From assembly GCF_000161795.2 (NCBI RefSeq), contig NZ_CP006882.1:1116001-1180000 (forward strand): a stretch of 64,000 nucleotides of DNA. The letters run 5' to 3'. The translations under genes were made by a program, and so were the position numbers. This DNA comes from Synechococcus sp. WH 8109. Its GTDB lineage: Bacteria; Cyanobacteriota; Cyanobacteriia; PCC-6307; Cyanobiaceae. Under the pieces are notes generated by a model. It did not search any database, was not told the origin of the DNA, and saw nothing but the letters and a program-made list of their open reading frames with translations. Positions 1 through 8,618 of this stretch are shown here, in pieces. Numbering within the stretch: position 1 is the first letter of the stretch; each line of letters starts with the position of its first letter.

Positions 1-463
1 GCTTGTGCTCAATCAGGGCAGCTTCCAGCTCATCGAGAGAAAACCACTCACCCCAGGGCTTCTCAATGGTTTTCACCTCAGCGCGATAGCGGCCAGCCAT
101 GTCAGCCAGTCGCAGTCCGAAGTATCCCTTCACCGCCACCAAAACGGTGTCTCCAGGCTCAACGGTGTTGGCGATGGTTGCCTCCATGGCAGCACTGCCG
201 GTGCCGCTCATCGGAAGCGTGAGGCGGTTGTCGGTCTGCCAGGCGTAACGCAGCAGTTCCTGCACTTCGCCCATCAGATCCACATACAGAGGATCAAGGT
301 GACCAATCGGGGTTCGCGACAGAGCCTTCAGAACCGTTGGATGGGCGTTGGAGGGGCCTGGTCCAAGCAGGAGACGGTCGGGTGTGCCGATCGGTGCAAA
401 GGCTTTGCGGTGACGATCGTCAACAGGAAGGAGTGAGTTCGTCGTCGCCAAAGCCCTGATCAT
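1..463 (-). CDS. PLP-dependent aminotransferase, alanine/serine--glyoxylate type (partial, C-terminus outside window)
   Basis: The gene starts at an ATG at 463 and runs off the left edge, so only the first ~154 residues are visible. After a short leader the protein reads TPDRLLLGPGPSNAHP, the N-terminal signature of class-V aminotransferases of the alanine-glyoxylate/serine-glyoxylate/soluble-hydrogenase-subunit family, followed by HLDPLYVDLMGE and the PLP-phosphate-binding stretch SGTGSAAMEA. Members move an amino group to glyoxylate in the cytoplasm, which in cyanobacteria serves photorespiratory glycolate metabolism. The PLP lysine lies outside the window. Substrate specificity cannot be read from this part. 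Confidence 0.85.
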   Translation of the reverse strand, partial: MIRALATTNSLLPVDDRHRKAFAPIGTPDRLLLGPGPSNAHPTVLKALSRTPIGHLDPLYVDLMGEVQELLRYAWQTDNRLTLPMSGTGSAAMEATIANTVEPGDTVLVAVKGYFGLRLADMAGRYRAEVKTIEKPWGEWFSLDELEAALIEHK

Positions 464-559
464 TGGTTCGAAGTGTTGAGCCTACGCAGTCACGTCCCTT
501 TGAGGGAGTGAGGGAAGATCGATTGCAATCTGTTCAAATCTTGCGTTGAGCGTGCTGGC

Positions 560-1084
560 TCAGCGCTGACGCACATTGGTTTCTCCAAGACCCTTGGCCA
601 GGTGATCAAACGGTTGTATGGCCGTGGCGAGTTGATCGGATGCAGCACCGTCGGCCAGGAGCATCTCAGCGACAACTTCTCCCAGCAGAACAATGCTGCG
701 GACTGTTGGACCGGTGGGAACGCCGAGACTCTTGTAGGTGTCGTCGAGACCGTTCAGCACACGCTCATTGAGGATAGTGGAGTCACCAGCCACCAGGGCA
801 TAGCTGGCATAACGGAGGAAATAATCCATATCCCGCAGGCAGGCGGCGAGCCGACGGGTGGTGTAGGCGTTACCGCCAGGCAGCAGCAGATCAGGCTCAT
901 CCCGGAACAGGCGTTGGCTGGCCTCACGCACAATCTCAGCCGAGGATCCGTTGATCAGCTCTACGGCCTGAATCCGCAGACTGGATTCATCCAAATATGC
1001 ATTGATGCTGTCGATAGCCGAACGATCGAAATAACGACCCAGCTGGTCGTAGCGACCGATCAGACCGCTGATTGCATCCCGCAT
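560..1084 (-). CDS. apcF: Allophycocyanin beta-18 subunit (phycobilisome core)
   Basis: 174 residues, slightly longer than the usual ~169. It begins MRDAISGLIGRYDQLGRYFD and has the conserved PGGNAYTTRRLAACLRDMDY block. Cys82 in that block is the phycocyanobilin attachment residue of the beta/ApcB/ApcF family. The N-terminus and the VLNERVLNGLDDTYKSLGVP helix favour ApcF over ApcB. It would replace one beta subunit in the basal core cylinder near ApcE and help pass energy to photosystem II. As is usual for apcF, it is not in an apcABC operon; it faces away from glnA. Confidence 0.92.
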   Translation of the reverse strand: MRDAISGLIGRYDQLGRYFDRSAIDSINAYLDESSLRIQAVELINGSSAEIVREASQRLFRDEPDLLLPGGNAYTTRRLAACLRDMDYFLRYASYALVAGDSTILNERVLNGLDDTYKSLGVPTGPTVRSIVLLGEVVAEMLLADGAASDQLATAIQPFDHLAKGLGETNVRQR

Positions 1085-1211
1085 GTCCCTGAATCTCCAG
1101 AGGATCCCCAGCGGAAGCTAACACCGTTAAAGCGAGCAGATCCTTTGGCAGGCCTGCATTTCAGCCAAGTTGACAGAAACGGTTACGCAGTCGCCCTCTG
1201 GCTGTTGAAAC

Positions 1212-1253
1212 GTACCTCTTGATACAAAATGGTGTCTTGTGGCTGTTTACGGT
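1212..1253 (+). promoter_or_regulatory. NtcA-activated promoter of glnA
   Basis: GTA at 1212-1214 and TAC at 1223-1225 are separated by exactly eight bases, a perfect NtcA box. A TACGGT hexamer at 1248-1253 fits the TAN3T -10 element and follows the box by 22 bases, the class-II spacing of cyanobacterial NtcA promoters. Transcription should begin a few bases after 1253, leaving a leader of about 30 nt before the glnA ATG at 1291. Confidence 0.85.
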
Positions 1254-1290
1254 CACATCACTGCACAATTCAGTCGAGCAGTCCTTTCTT

Positions 1291-2712
1291 ATGTCGAAAT
1301 CCCCCCAGGACGTCCTGCGCCAGATCAAGGACGAAGGCATCGAACTGATCGACCTCAAATTCACCGATCTGCACGGCAAGTGGCAGCACCTCACGGTCTG
1401 CACCGATCTGCTGGAGGAAGAGTCCTTCACGGAGGGCCTTGCTTTTGACGGCTCTTCCATTCGCGGCTGGAAAGGCATCCAGGCCTCTGACATGGCCATG
1501 GTGCCGGACGCCAATACCGCCTGGGTTGATCCCTTCTATAGGCACAAAACCCTGAGCATGATTTGCTCGATTCAGGAGCCGCGCACCGGCCAGCCCTACG
1601 AGCGCTGCCCCCGCGCGCTGGCTCAGCGGGCACTGAATCACCTGGCCAGCACCGGCCTGGCAGACATGGCCTTCTTCGGTCCTGAGCCGGAGTTCTTCCT
1701 CTTCGACGACGTCCGCTACAACTCGGCCGAAGGCGGTTCCTTCTACAGCGTTGACACGATCGAGGCGGGCTGGAACACCGGACGGATCGAAGAAGGCGGC
1801 AATCTCGCCTACAAGATCCAGGTGAAGGAGGGCTACTTCCCTGTCGCTCCCAACGACACCGCTCAGGACATCCGCTCCGAGATGCTCCTGCTGATGGGAC
1901 AGCTAGGGATTCCCACCGAGAAGCACCACCACGAGGTGGCCGGCGCGGGCCAGCACGAACTCGGCATGAAATTTGCTGAGCTGATCCAGGCCGCCGACAA
2001 CGTGATGACCTACAAGTATGTAGTGCGCAACGTGGCCAAGAAGTACGGCAAGACGGCCACCTTCATGCCCAAGCCGGTCTTCAACGACAACGGCACCGGC
2101 ATGCATGTGCACCAGAGCCTCTGGAAAGGCGGTCAGCCCCTGTTCTTCGGCGAAGGCACCTACGCCAACCTCTCGCAGACGGCCCGCTGGTACATCGGCG
2201 GCATCCTCAAGCACGCCCCCGCCTTCCTGGCCTTCACAAACCCCACCACCAACAGCTACAAGCGTCTGGTGCCCGGTTTCGAAGCCCCGGTGAACCTCGT
2301 CTACTCCGAGGGCAACCGCTCTGCCGCAGTGCGGATCCCACTCACCGGCCCGAGCCCGAAGGCCAAGCGCCTCGAGTTCCGTTCCGGCGATGCTCTCGCC
2401 AACCCCTATCTGGCCTTCAGCGCCATGATGATGGCCGGCCTGGACGGCATCAAGAACCAGATCGATCCCGGCGATGGCGAAGATCGCGACCTGTTCGAAC
2501 TTCCGGCTGAAGAGCTCTCGAAGATAGCCACGGTCCCCGCATCCCTCAACGGTGCCCTGGAAGCGTTGAATGCCGACCGCGGCTTCCTCACCGCTGGCGG
2601 TGTGTTCAGCGACGACTTCATCGACAACTGGATCGACCTGAAGTACGAGGAGGTTCAGCAGCTGCGCCAGCGGCCGCACCCCCACGAATTCACCATGTAC
2701 TACGACGCTTGA
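1291..2712 (+). CDS. glnA: Glutamine synthetase type I
   Basis: Makes glutamine from glutamate, ammonium and ATP, the entry step of the GS-GOGAT cycle; normally a cytoplasmic dodecamer. The 473-residue product starts at the ATG of [19 protein letters not shown], because the longer in-frame extension would overlap the NtcA promoter. Visible GSI signatures are [10 protein letters not shown] near residue 55, the [10 protein letters not shown] metal-binding segment, the glutamate/ammonium region around [13 protein letters not shown], and NRSAAVRIP. The tyrosine adenylylated in enteric GSI is replaced by Phe402 (codon 2494-2496) in DLFELPAEE, consistent with control by inactivating factors rather than adenylylation. 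A single gene with its own promoter and terminator. Confidence 0.97.
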   Translation: MSKSPQDVLRQIKDEGIELIDLKFTDLHGKWQHLTVCTDLLEEESFTEGLAFDGSSIRGWKGIQASDMAMVPDANTAWVDPFYRHKTLSMICSIQEPRTGQPYERCPRALAQRALNHLASTGLADMAFFGPEPEFFLFDDVRYNSAEGGSFYSVDTIEAGWNTGRIEEGGNLAYKIQVKEGYFPVAPNDTAQDIRSEMLLLMGQLGIPTEKHHHEVAGAGQHELGMKFAELIQAADNVMTYKYVVRNVAKKYGKTATFMPKPVFNDNGTGMHVHQSLWKGGQPLFFGEGTYANLSQTARWYIGGILKHAPAFLAFTNPTTNSYKRLVPGFEAPVNLVYSEGNRSAAVRIPLTGPSPKAKRLEFRSGDALANPYLAFSAMMMAGLDGIKNQIDPGDGEDRDLFELPAEELSKIATVPASLNGALEALNADRGFLTAGGVFSDDFIDNWIDLKYEEVQQLRQRPHPHEFTMYYDA

Positions 2713-2734
2713 TCAGCGCCCGTGCATCCCACGA

Positions 2735-2761
2735 CCCGCCTCCAAGGAGGCGGGTTTTTTT
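2735..2761 (+). terminator. Rho-independent terminator of glnA
   Basis: Nine-base GC-rich inverted repeat, cccgcctcc then ggaggcggg, around AA, followed by seven T. It starts 22 bases after the glnA stop codon. Confidence 0.93.
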
Positions 2762-2826
2762 GTGGACTGCTGGCCACGCGATTGCGCCCCTCATTCGTTG
2801 GAATGGTTCCGTTGTATGAACCTGCG

Positions 2827-3900
2827 ATGGCGTCAACGCCCCTGAGCAAGCTTGCGTACCAAACGCTTCAGCAAGGCAAAAGCATCGCGGGCCTGGCCCA
2901 TAAGGAGCTGAGCACCAAGCTGATGGAGCTCTTGGCGCCCGATGCGGTGCCGAAAACGGAGCCCGTGTCCGCCGAAGTTCTTGGAGAGCTCCGGCTTGAT
3001 ATGAACAAGCTCCAAGAGCAGGACTGGCAGGACGCCGAACAGGGGATTTACCCCGAGCAGTTGTTGTTCGATGCACCCTGGCTCGACTGGGTCAGCCGCT
3101 ACCCGCAGGTTTGGATGGATCTTCCCTCCACCTGGGATCGACGCCGCGATCGCAATGTGCGGGACCTTCCCAAGGAGACCGAAAAAGCGCTCTACCCCGA
3201 GTACTACCTCCAGAACTTTCACCATCAAACCGACGGGTACCTGAGTGACCACTCGGCTGGTCTTTACGACCTGCAGGTGGAGATCCTTTTCAATGGCACC
3301 GCTGATGCCATGCGACGCAGGGTCTTGGCTCCGCTGAAACGCGGCTTGAAGCACTTCGCAGACCGTGCTCCGGGTTCCCTCAAAATTCTCGATGTGGCCA
3401 CCGGCACCGGCCGGACCCTGCAGCAGATCCGCGCCGCCGTCCCTCACGCGCAGCTGATCGGAACCGATCTCTCCGAGTCGTACCTGCGTCAAGCCAACCG
3501 CTGGCTGAATGACGGCGATGCATCGCTGGTTCAGCTGATCCGTGCCAACGGGGAATCTCTGCCCCTGGCCGATGGATCGGTTCAGGCCGTCACCAGTGTG
3601 TTCCTGCTGCACGAACTTCCTGCGGATGCCCGCCAAAACGTGCTGAACGAGGCCTGGCGGGTGCTTGAACCCGGCGGTGTGTTCGTGCTTGCCGACTCTG
3701 TGCAGATGGCCGATTCAGCCAAGTTCGCCTCCGTGATGGAGAACTTCCGGCGCGTCTTCCATGAGCCCTACTACCGCGACTACATCGGCGACGACATCGA
3801 CGCCCGCCTCTCAGCTGCAGGGTTTGAAGGCATCACCGCGGAAACCCACTTCATGACGCGGGTCTGGTCGGCACGCAAACCCATCGCAGAGGCCAGCTGA
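2827..3900 (+). CDS. SAM-dependent methyltransferase (class I, UbiE-like fold)
   Basis: 357 residues from the ATG of MASTPLSKLAYQTLQQ; longer in-frame starts lie inside the glnA terminator. The N-terminal ~200 residues are family-specific. The Rossmann methyltransferase core then carries motif I ILDVATGTGRTLQQI near residue 193, an acidic motif II region (IGTDLSESYL), and the post-motif RVLEPGGVFVLADSV. The order fits methyltransferase_11 proteins. The substrate is unknown. The long N-terminal part is common in cyanobacterial homologues and is not a typical ubiquinone-enzyme feature, so I leave the symbol blank. Confidence 0.8.
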   Translation: MASTPLSKLAYQTLQQGKSIAGLAHKELSTKLMELLAPDAVPKTEPVSAEVLGELRLDMNKLQEQDWQDAEQGIYPEQLLFDAPWLDWVSRYPQVWMDLPSTWDRRRDRNVRDLPKETEKALYPEYYLQNFHHQTDGYLSDHSAGLYDLQVEILFNGTADAMRRRVLAPLKRGLKHFADRAPGSLKILDVATGTGRTLQQIRAAVPHAQLIGTDLSESYLRQANRWLNDGDASLVQLIRANGESLPLADGSVQAVTSVFLLHELPADARQNVLNEAWRVLEPGGVFVLADSVQMADSAKFASVMENFRRVFHEPYYRDYIGDDIDARLSAAGFEGITAETHFMTRVWSARKPIAEAS

Positions 3901-3974
3901 GGGGATTCCCTGACAGCGTCCCTTGCACGAACTGCTGCGAGCCATAGGGTGTGCTGAATCCCGAAGGGAACGTC

Positions 3975-4289
3975 ATGACCAATCCCTTCCGGCTGCGTTG
4001 GCTTCAGGGCTGGACATTTCAGGTGGTGCTGATGGAAGGCCATGTGCAGGTTGAAGCCCATGGGTTCGGTATCTGCCTGCGCACGGCTGTGATACCTGGG
4101 GAAAGTCCTCAGGCTGCAGCTGATCGTTTGGTGTTGTCTGAAGATCGACGCAGGCGAGCACTGCACAATGCCTGGCTTCGCGGCCAGGACGTGGCACAGC
4201 CCGCGGAGGTTTCACCCACGAGGGAATCGGCACCGGCCTCGAATTCGCTGGTGGTGGTTGGCCAGGCCCATCGCCAACGGGTGGCCTGA
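3975..4289 (+). CDS. Conserved hypothetical protein (104 aa)
   Basis: Starts at the ATG of MTNPFRLRWLQGWTFQVVL; the upstream in-frame start gives a less natural N-terminus. The first ~60 residues look folded, with alternating beta and polar segments and GFGICLRTAVIPGESPQAAADRL. The C-terminal third is Ser/Ala/Pro-rich and probably disordered. No domain recognised, no membrane segment. Confidence 0.6.
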   Translation: MTNPFRLRWLQGWTFQVVLMEGHVQVEAHGFGICLRTAVIPGESPQAAADRLVLSEDRRRRALHNAWLRGQDVAQPAEVSPTRESAPASNSLVVVGQAHRQRVA

Positions 4290-4302
4290 TCATCTGATGC
4301 GT

Positions 4303-4572
4303 TCAAAGCTGCGCCAAAAGCCAGACCAAGGCAAAGCCTGCTCCACCGAAGCGCAAGGCTCTCCAGAAACGCTCCCCCGACACGGGTGAGAAGGCCCAGC
4401 CCACAGGCCGTTGCATGATCAGATTCGCAGCAAGTTTGCGGCGCTGCACCCATCGCCGCGCCGCAACACCCGACCGGACATGGGCCTGACATTGCCCTTG
4501 CAACACCAGCCGTGAGGCATGGTGCAACCAATGCAGTTCACGAACGCGTCGTTGGCCTTTGCGCTGTTCCAC
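4303..4572 (-). CDS. Small hypothetical protein with C-terminal hydrophobic segment (89 aa)
   Basis: GTG start at 4572. An Arg-rich N-terminus (RRWVQRRKLAANLIMQ) is followed by RPVGWAFSPVSGERFWRALR and a hydrophobic end GGAGFALVWLLAQL, suggesting a membrane-anchored or peripheral protein. It fills the only gap between flanking plus-strand genes. Composition looks more protein-like than the overlapping frames. No family recognised. Confidence 0.5.
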   Translation of the reverse strand: MEQRKGQRRVRELHWLHHASRLVLQGQCQAHVRSGVAARRWVQRRKLAANLIMQRPVGWAFSPVSGERFWRALRFGGAGFALVWLLAQL

Positions 4573-4621
4573 GCCGTCGCACCCACATCACATGAAAGTA
4601 GATCGATCTGCTGATTCAGAG

Positions 4622-4876
4622 ATGACTTCAACCAACGCCCCATGGCCCGACTCCGCCACAGCCAAGGCGGAAGAACTGCACCAGTTGCTCCGTATCGGCG
4701 ATCGCGACTGGCATCAGCTGAAGAACAACCGACAGCGGCGTGGAGCTGAGTTGCTAGCTGCAGCGATGGTGCAACTGCTCCGCCACGGGAACAGCGCCGA
4801 CGTGGAGAACCTGACCCAACAGGCGCTGGGGTGGTTCAAAGGCGAGTTGAAGGATCCGGGCTGTCCGCGTCACTGA
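4622..4876 (+). CDS. Small cyanobacterial protein, possibly DUF6439 family (84 aa)
   Basis: Starts at the ATG of MTSTNAPWPDSATAKAEEL. Mostly helical, with the block IGDRDWHQLKNNRQRRGAELLAAAMVQL and a C-terminal LGWFKGELKDPGCP, which matches my memory of DUF6439 proteins; that assignment is from recall only. Its last 41 bases overlap the 3' end of the convergent anti-sigma kinase gene. Confidence 0.65.
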   Translation: MTSTNAPWPDSATAKAEELHQLLRIGDRDWHQLKNNRQRRGAELLAAAMVQLLRHGNSADVENLTQQALGWFKGELKDPGCPRH

Positions 4877-5273
4877 TGGGACGACGGCAGGCCAGCTGCA
4901 GGCGATTCCCCCGCCGGCTCCAGCGCACATCATCAAAACATTGATGGATCAGGAACAGTCCACGACCGCTGGGAGCATCAAGGGCCGGCGGCAGTATTGC
5001 CGTACGGGACTGCTGAGGAAGACCACAACCCTCATCCTGAACCTGCCAAACCAACCAATTGGGCGTGAGGATGCGGCGAACACGGAGCTTCTTGGCGGGG
5101 TTCTCAGCGTTGCCATGGCGAACGGCATTGACCAGGGCTTCATGCAATCCCAGCTCAATCCGCTGACTAGTGAGAACGCAACCGACTGGCTCGGTCAGCA
5201 GCTCCAGCAAAGGAGCCAGCTGCAGGGTCGACGGCAAGGTGAACTCAGCCCAGCGAAACCTCTTGGACGGCAC
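4836..5273 (-). CDS. Anti-sigma factor-type serine/threonine kinase (RsbW/SpoIIAB-like ATPase)
   Basis: 145 residues forming a stand-alone GHKL ATPase domain (HATPase_c_2). Visible are the N box EALVNAVRHGN, the G1 box QDEGCGLP and the G2 box GRGLFLI. There is no sensor or histidine domain, as in RsbW. Such kinases bind a sigma factor or phosphorylate a STAS antagonist in partner-switching systems. A STAS antagonist of the matching type is encoded at 38188-38583; a functional pairing is inference. Converges with the gene ending at 4876. Confidence 0.85.
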   Translation of the reverse strand: MPSKRFRWAEFTLPSTLQLAPLLELLTEPVGCVLTSQRIELGLHEALVNAVRHGNAENPAKKLRVRRILTPNWLVWQVQDEGCGLPQQSRTAILPPALDAPSGRGLFLIHQCFDDVRWSRRGNRLQLACRRPISDADSPDPSTRL

Positions 5274-5324
5274 AGTGGCCCGTTGACGTCGGTCTTTTGA
5301 ACTTACCGTTGATGGGACGTCCCG

Positions 5325-6053
5325 TCAGGATCTGCGGGCCACAAGTGCCGGATGATTCAGAAGGGAATCCATCAGGCGCACGCCCCGTAGCTGGTTGATC
5401 AAGGGCATGTGCCCCTCTGGAGCCTCGATCGACCAAGTGAAAGCACCGGGATAACGCGTCCAGACGCCATCGCATTTCCAGCCAATCCGGGGCCAAAGGC
5501 GTTCATAACGCCCATCGAGAGCTGACAGCAACTGGGACTGCACTGTGAATCCAAAGCGACCTTGGGAATAGACCGTCCAGAGCCGATCAAGACTGACCAG
5601 ATCAACGCCTGACATCGGAGCAACTTCTGTGAAGTAGACATAGCCCCGTTTCACGGCGGCATCACCGGCCAATTCGCGCAGGCACTGGCTGGTGACGCGA
5701 TCCGCCTCCTCAAAGTTCTGATCGAGCAGCTCCTGCTGCAGCGGCCCGTAATCCAGGCCAACTCCGGAATCAGTGGTCAACCAGCCTCGATCGGACGACG
5801 GGATGAGAGCGGTGACTGCATCGGGCTGGTGGCGCTGCAACACCTGCAAGATCCAACCTGCAGCCCAGTCATCACCGGCGGGGTCGAAACCAGAGAGAAG
5901 ATCTGATCCCACCGAAGCCAACTCCTCGGCGCGGGTTTCGATCTGCTTGATCAGCGGACGTCGCTGGCGAGGTGTTCCCTTCGCGAAACGATCCAGCAGC
6001 TGGTCAACGCTGAGTTTGGTGGCGGGTGTGGAACCGGAGAGCATGAGTCGCAA
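5325..6053 (-). CDS. gun4: GUN4, tetrapyrrole-binding regulator of Mg-chelatase
   Basis: 242 residues, close to Synechocystis GUN4 (233). The C-terminal porphyrin-binding GUN4 core is clear: GVGLDYGPLQQELLDQNFEEAD, then RGYVYFTEVAPMSGVDLVSLDRLW, WPRIGWKCDGVWTRYPGAFTW and HMPLINQLRGVRLMDSLLNHP. The N-terminal ~80 residues form the helical-repeat domain typical of cyanobacterial GUN4. It binds protoporphyrin IX and Mg-protoporphyrin and stimulates Mg-chelatase, at the cytoplasmic or thylakoid surface. A second in-frame ATG at 6044 is an equally possible start. Divergent from mnmH, with 31 bp between starts. Confidence 0.93.
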   Translation of the reverse strand: MRLMLSGSTPATKLSVDQLLDRFAKGTPRQRRPLIKQIETRAEELASVGSDLLSGFDPAGDDWAAGWILQVLQRHQPDAVTALIPSSDRGWLTTDSGVGLDYGPLQQELLDQNFEEADRVTSQCLRELAGDAAVKRGYVYFTEVAPMSGVDLVSLDRLWTVYSQGRFGFTVQSQLLSALDGRYERLWPRIGWKCDGVWTRYPGAFTWSIEAPEGHMPLINQLRGVRLMDSLLNHPALVARRS

Positions 6054-6084
6054 CCGGCCTCAACTGGCTCGGTGATGGCCCACT

Positions 6085-7128
6085 ATGTCAGGCATGGGCG
6101 AAACAGGTTCATTGAAAATCCAGCAGCTTCGCGAGCTGATGGGACCTTTGGTGGACGTGCGGAGCCCCGGCGAATTTGCGAAAGGCCACTGGCCCGGGGC
6201 CATCAACGTGCCGCTGTTCAACGATGAGGAACGCGCCGCTGTGGGCACCGCCTACAAGCAGCAAGGACGCACACCAGCAATTCACCTGGGGCTTGAACTC
6301 ACTGGCCCCAAGCTCAGCAGCCTGGCCCGCCAATTGGAAAACCTGCGTCAGCAGGGGGAACCACGGATCTACTGCTGGCGAGGCGGAATGCGCTCGGCCA
6401 GTGTGGCCTGGCTTGCCCAGCAGATCGATCTCAAGCCAAGGCTCCTTCAGGGGGGCTACAAGAGCTATCGGCGCTGGGCACAAAGCCGTTTTGAGCAGAT
6501 CTGGCCCCTTCGCGTGATGGGAGGCCGCACAGGAACAGGGAAAACCGATCTGCTGTTGGCCATGGCGGCGCGCGGTGCAGCCGTGGTTGATCTGGAAGGG
6601 CTGGCCAACCACCGCGGCAGCAGTTTCGGCGGCCTGGGTCTGCCGGATCAACCCAGCACCGAGCACTACGAGAACCAATTGGCTGAGGCTTTGGATCAAC
6701 ACCAACGCCGTGGGGCCTCAGCCATCTGGTTGGAAGCGGAAAGCATCCAGGTGGGCCGCTGCCGCATTCCCAAGGCCCTGTTCGATCAGATGCAAGATGC
6801 CCCTGTGCTGGAGATTCAGCGCGACCTCGGGGAACGGGTGAACCAATTGGTGCAGGTGTACGGCTACCAGGGGGGAGCCGCTCTGGCTGAGGCAACCGAA
6901 CGGATCAGCCGACGCTTGGGGCCTCAGCGCACCAAGGAAGCCCTTGAAGCGATTGCCAGGGAAGACTGGGTCACCGCCTGCCGCGCCACGCTCGATTACT
7001 ACGACCGCTGTTACGACCATGAACTGGCGCGATCGCCCAAACGCGACACGATCGATCTCTCAGGGCTCAGCGCTGATCAAGCCGCCGAGGCCTTGATTGA
7101 CGGCGAGTTTGTTGAAATCCCCGATTAA
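6085..7128 (+). CDS. mnmH: tRNA 2-selenouridine/geranyl-2-thiouridine synthase
   Basis: 347 residues. An N-terminal rhodanese domain (PLVDVRSPGEFAKGHWPGAINVP) carries the catalytic cysteine at residue 97 in YCWRGGMRSASVAWL, the same number as in E. coli SelU when translation starts at 6085. It is followed by a P-loop domain with Walker A GGRTGTGKTDLL. The enzyme replaces sulfur of 2-thiouridine at tRNA wobble position 34 with selenium through a geranylated intermediate. Whether selenophosphate is made (selD) cannot be judged here. A second U34-modifying enzyme, MnmD, is encoded at 59049-59966. Confidence 0.93.
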   Translation: MSGMGETGSLKIQQLRELMGPLVDVRSPGEFAKGHWPGAINVPLFNDEERAAVGTAYKQQGRTPAIHLGLELTGPKLSSLARQLENLRQQGEPRIYCWRGGMRSASVAWLAQQIDLKPRLLQGGYKSYRRWAQSRFEQIWPLRVMGGRTGTGKTDLLLAMAARGAAVVDLEGLANHRGSSFGGLGLPDQPSTEHYENQLAEALDQHQRRGASAIWLEAESIQVGRCRIPKALFDQMQDAPVLEIQRDLGERVNQLVQVYGYQGGAALAEATERISRRLGPQRTKEALEAIAREDWVTACRATLDYYDRCYDHELARSPKRDTIDLSGLSADQAAEALIDGEFVEIPD

Positions 7129-7158
7129 GATCGCCCCCCATTGACGGTTCGAGAAGGC

Positions 7159-7542
7159 ATGAGCAAAGCGGCGATTCAGTTCTTTCGCGGAGTCAATGAG
7201 CCGGTGGTGCCCGACATCCGTCTGACCCGCAGCCGCGACGGCCGCACCGGTCAAGCCACCTTCCGTTTCGAGCAGCCTGCTGCGATTGCTCCCGAAACCA
7301 TGGGTGACATCACCGGAATGTGGATGGTGGATGAAGAAGGCGAAATGGTCACCCGCGAAGTGAATGGCAAATTCGTGAACGGCACCGCCAGTGCCCTTGA
7401 AGCCGTTTACTCATGGAAGTCCGAACAGGACTTCGAACGGTTCATGCGCTTCGCCCAGCGTTACGCCGATGCCAATGGCTTGGGTTATTCACAAAGCCAG
7501 GATTCCAATCAAACTGAAGGGGCCGACGACCAACAAGCTTGA
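7159..7542 (+). CDS. psb28: Photosystem II assembly protein Psb28
   Basis: 127 residues from the ATG of [15 protein letters not shown]; the TTG 18 bases upstream is less likely. Conserved Psb28 features are IQFFRGV near the start, [24 protein letters not shown] and the C-terminal [25 protein letters not shown]. Psb28 binds the cytoplasmic face of PSII assembly intermediates near CP47 and cytochrome b559. The stop codon overlaps the TTG start of the next gene. Confidence 0.95.
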   Translation: MSKAAIQFFRGVNEPVVPDIRLTRSRDGRTGQATFRFEQPAAIAPETMGDITGMWMVDEEGEMVTREVNGKFVNGTASALEAVYSWKSEQDFERFMRFAQRYADANGLGYSQSQDSNQTEGADDQQA

Positions 7543-8618
7543 GACTGCCCCAGTGGCTGTTACTGACAGCCTTCATTGCAGCCATCGTCCTGCTGTGGTC
7601 GCTGCGTGAACTGCTGCTGCTGATTTTTGCTGCAGTGGTTCTGGCCATGGCGCTGTGCACTTTGGTGGGCATTCTTCGCGAGCGACGTCCGATGCAAAGG
7701 CCTTTGGCCCTGCTGCTTTGCATCCTTGGGTTGTTGTTGTTGGTCGCCGGTGCGGCTGGTGTTGTTGTCCCTCCGTTTCTCGAGGAATTCGCACTGCTGC
7801 TGCAGAAGTTGCCCGAAGCGGGTCAGACCCTGGTGCGGCTGGGACTCGGCTGGATCGACAGCATCAGTGAGGCCATTTATGGCGCCGACGCATTCCCCGA
7901 CCTGGATCAATTGGGCCTGAACGGTCCACGCCAACTTGTGCCCGACAGTTCATCCCTCGCCGCTGGTGTGGGCAGTGGGTTGCTGGGTCTGCTCGGTTTG
8001 GCGGGCAACCTCGGCAACGGCGTACTGCGGCTGTTGTTCGTGGTGGCGGTGGCTCTGATGATCAGCATTCAGCCCCAGGCCTATCGGAATGTTGGCCTGC
8101 AGTTGATTCCCTCCTTCTATCGACGCCGAGGGCGTCGCATCCTGGATCAGTGCGGTGCTGCCTTGAGCAGCTGGATGGTCGGTGTGCTGATCAGCTCCCT
8201 GGCCGTGTTTGTGCTTTGCAGCATTGCGTTAACGCTGTTGGGCGTAAAGCTCGTTCTGGCCAATGCACTCCTGGCAGGGCTGTTGAACGTGATCCCCAAC
8301 GTGGGACCAACCATGAGCACGATCTTCCCGATGGCGGTGGCTCTGTTGGATGCCCCCTGGAAGGCCGCTGCGGTGCTGGGTGCATACGTGGTGATCCAGA
8401 ACATCGAGAGTTACGTGATCACACCATCGGTGATGCATCACCAGGTGAAGCTGCTGCCTGGATTGACTCTGGCGGCTCAGTTCCTGTTCACACTCCTGTT
8501 TGGCCCCCTCGGCCTGCTGATGGCGCTGCCGTTGGCGGTGGTGCTGCAGGTGATCATCCGTGAAGTCGTGATCCACGATGTGTTGGATCGCTGGAAACGT
8601 CTGGAGCCGGTTCGATGA
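7539..8618 (+). CDS. AI-2E family (PerM/UPF0118) membrane transporter, copy 1
   Basis: 359 residues with about eight hydrophobic segments in the AI-2E/PerM pattern: an N-terminal pair, a long periplasmic-type stretch after [17 protein letters not shown], then the conserved [37 protein letters not shown] and a C-terminal [15 protein letters not shown] block. TTG is the only start that keeps the first membrane helix; it overlaps the psb28 stop (TTGA), implying coupled translation. Members export small molecules or ions; the substrate here is unknown and the AI-2 label is only a family name. Confidence 0.85.
   Translation: MRLPQWLLLTAFIAAIVLLWSLRELLLLIFAAVVLAMALCTLVGILRERRPMQRPLALLLCILGLLLLVAGAAGVVVPPFLEEFALLLQKLPEAGQTLVRLGLGWIDSISEAIYGADAFPDLDQLGLNGPRQLVPDSSSLAAGVGSGLLGLLGLAGNLGNGVLRLLFVVAVALMISIQPQAYRNVGLQLIPSFYRRRGRRILDQCGAALSSWMVGVLISSLAVFVLCSIALTLLGVKLVLANALLAGLLNVIPNVGPTMSTIFPMAVALLDAPWKAAAVLGAYVVIQNIESYVITPSVMHHQVKLLPGLTLAAQFLFTLLFGPLGLLMALPLAVVLQVIIREVVIHDVLDRWKRLEPVR

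Noticed and set aside
1226-1290. Glutamine riboswitch (glnA RNA motif) in the glnA leader
   Set aside because: The conserved GGACGGAAGTAGG-type core is absent and the leader is only about 30 nt after the predicted start site.
1903-2685. 260-codon open frame antisense to glnA
   Set aside because: Same GC-driven shadow effect; no recognisable protein features and glnA is certain.
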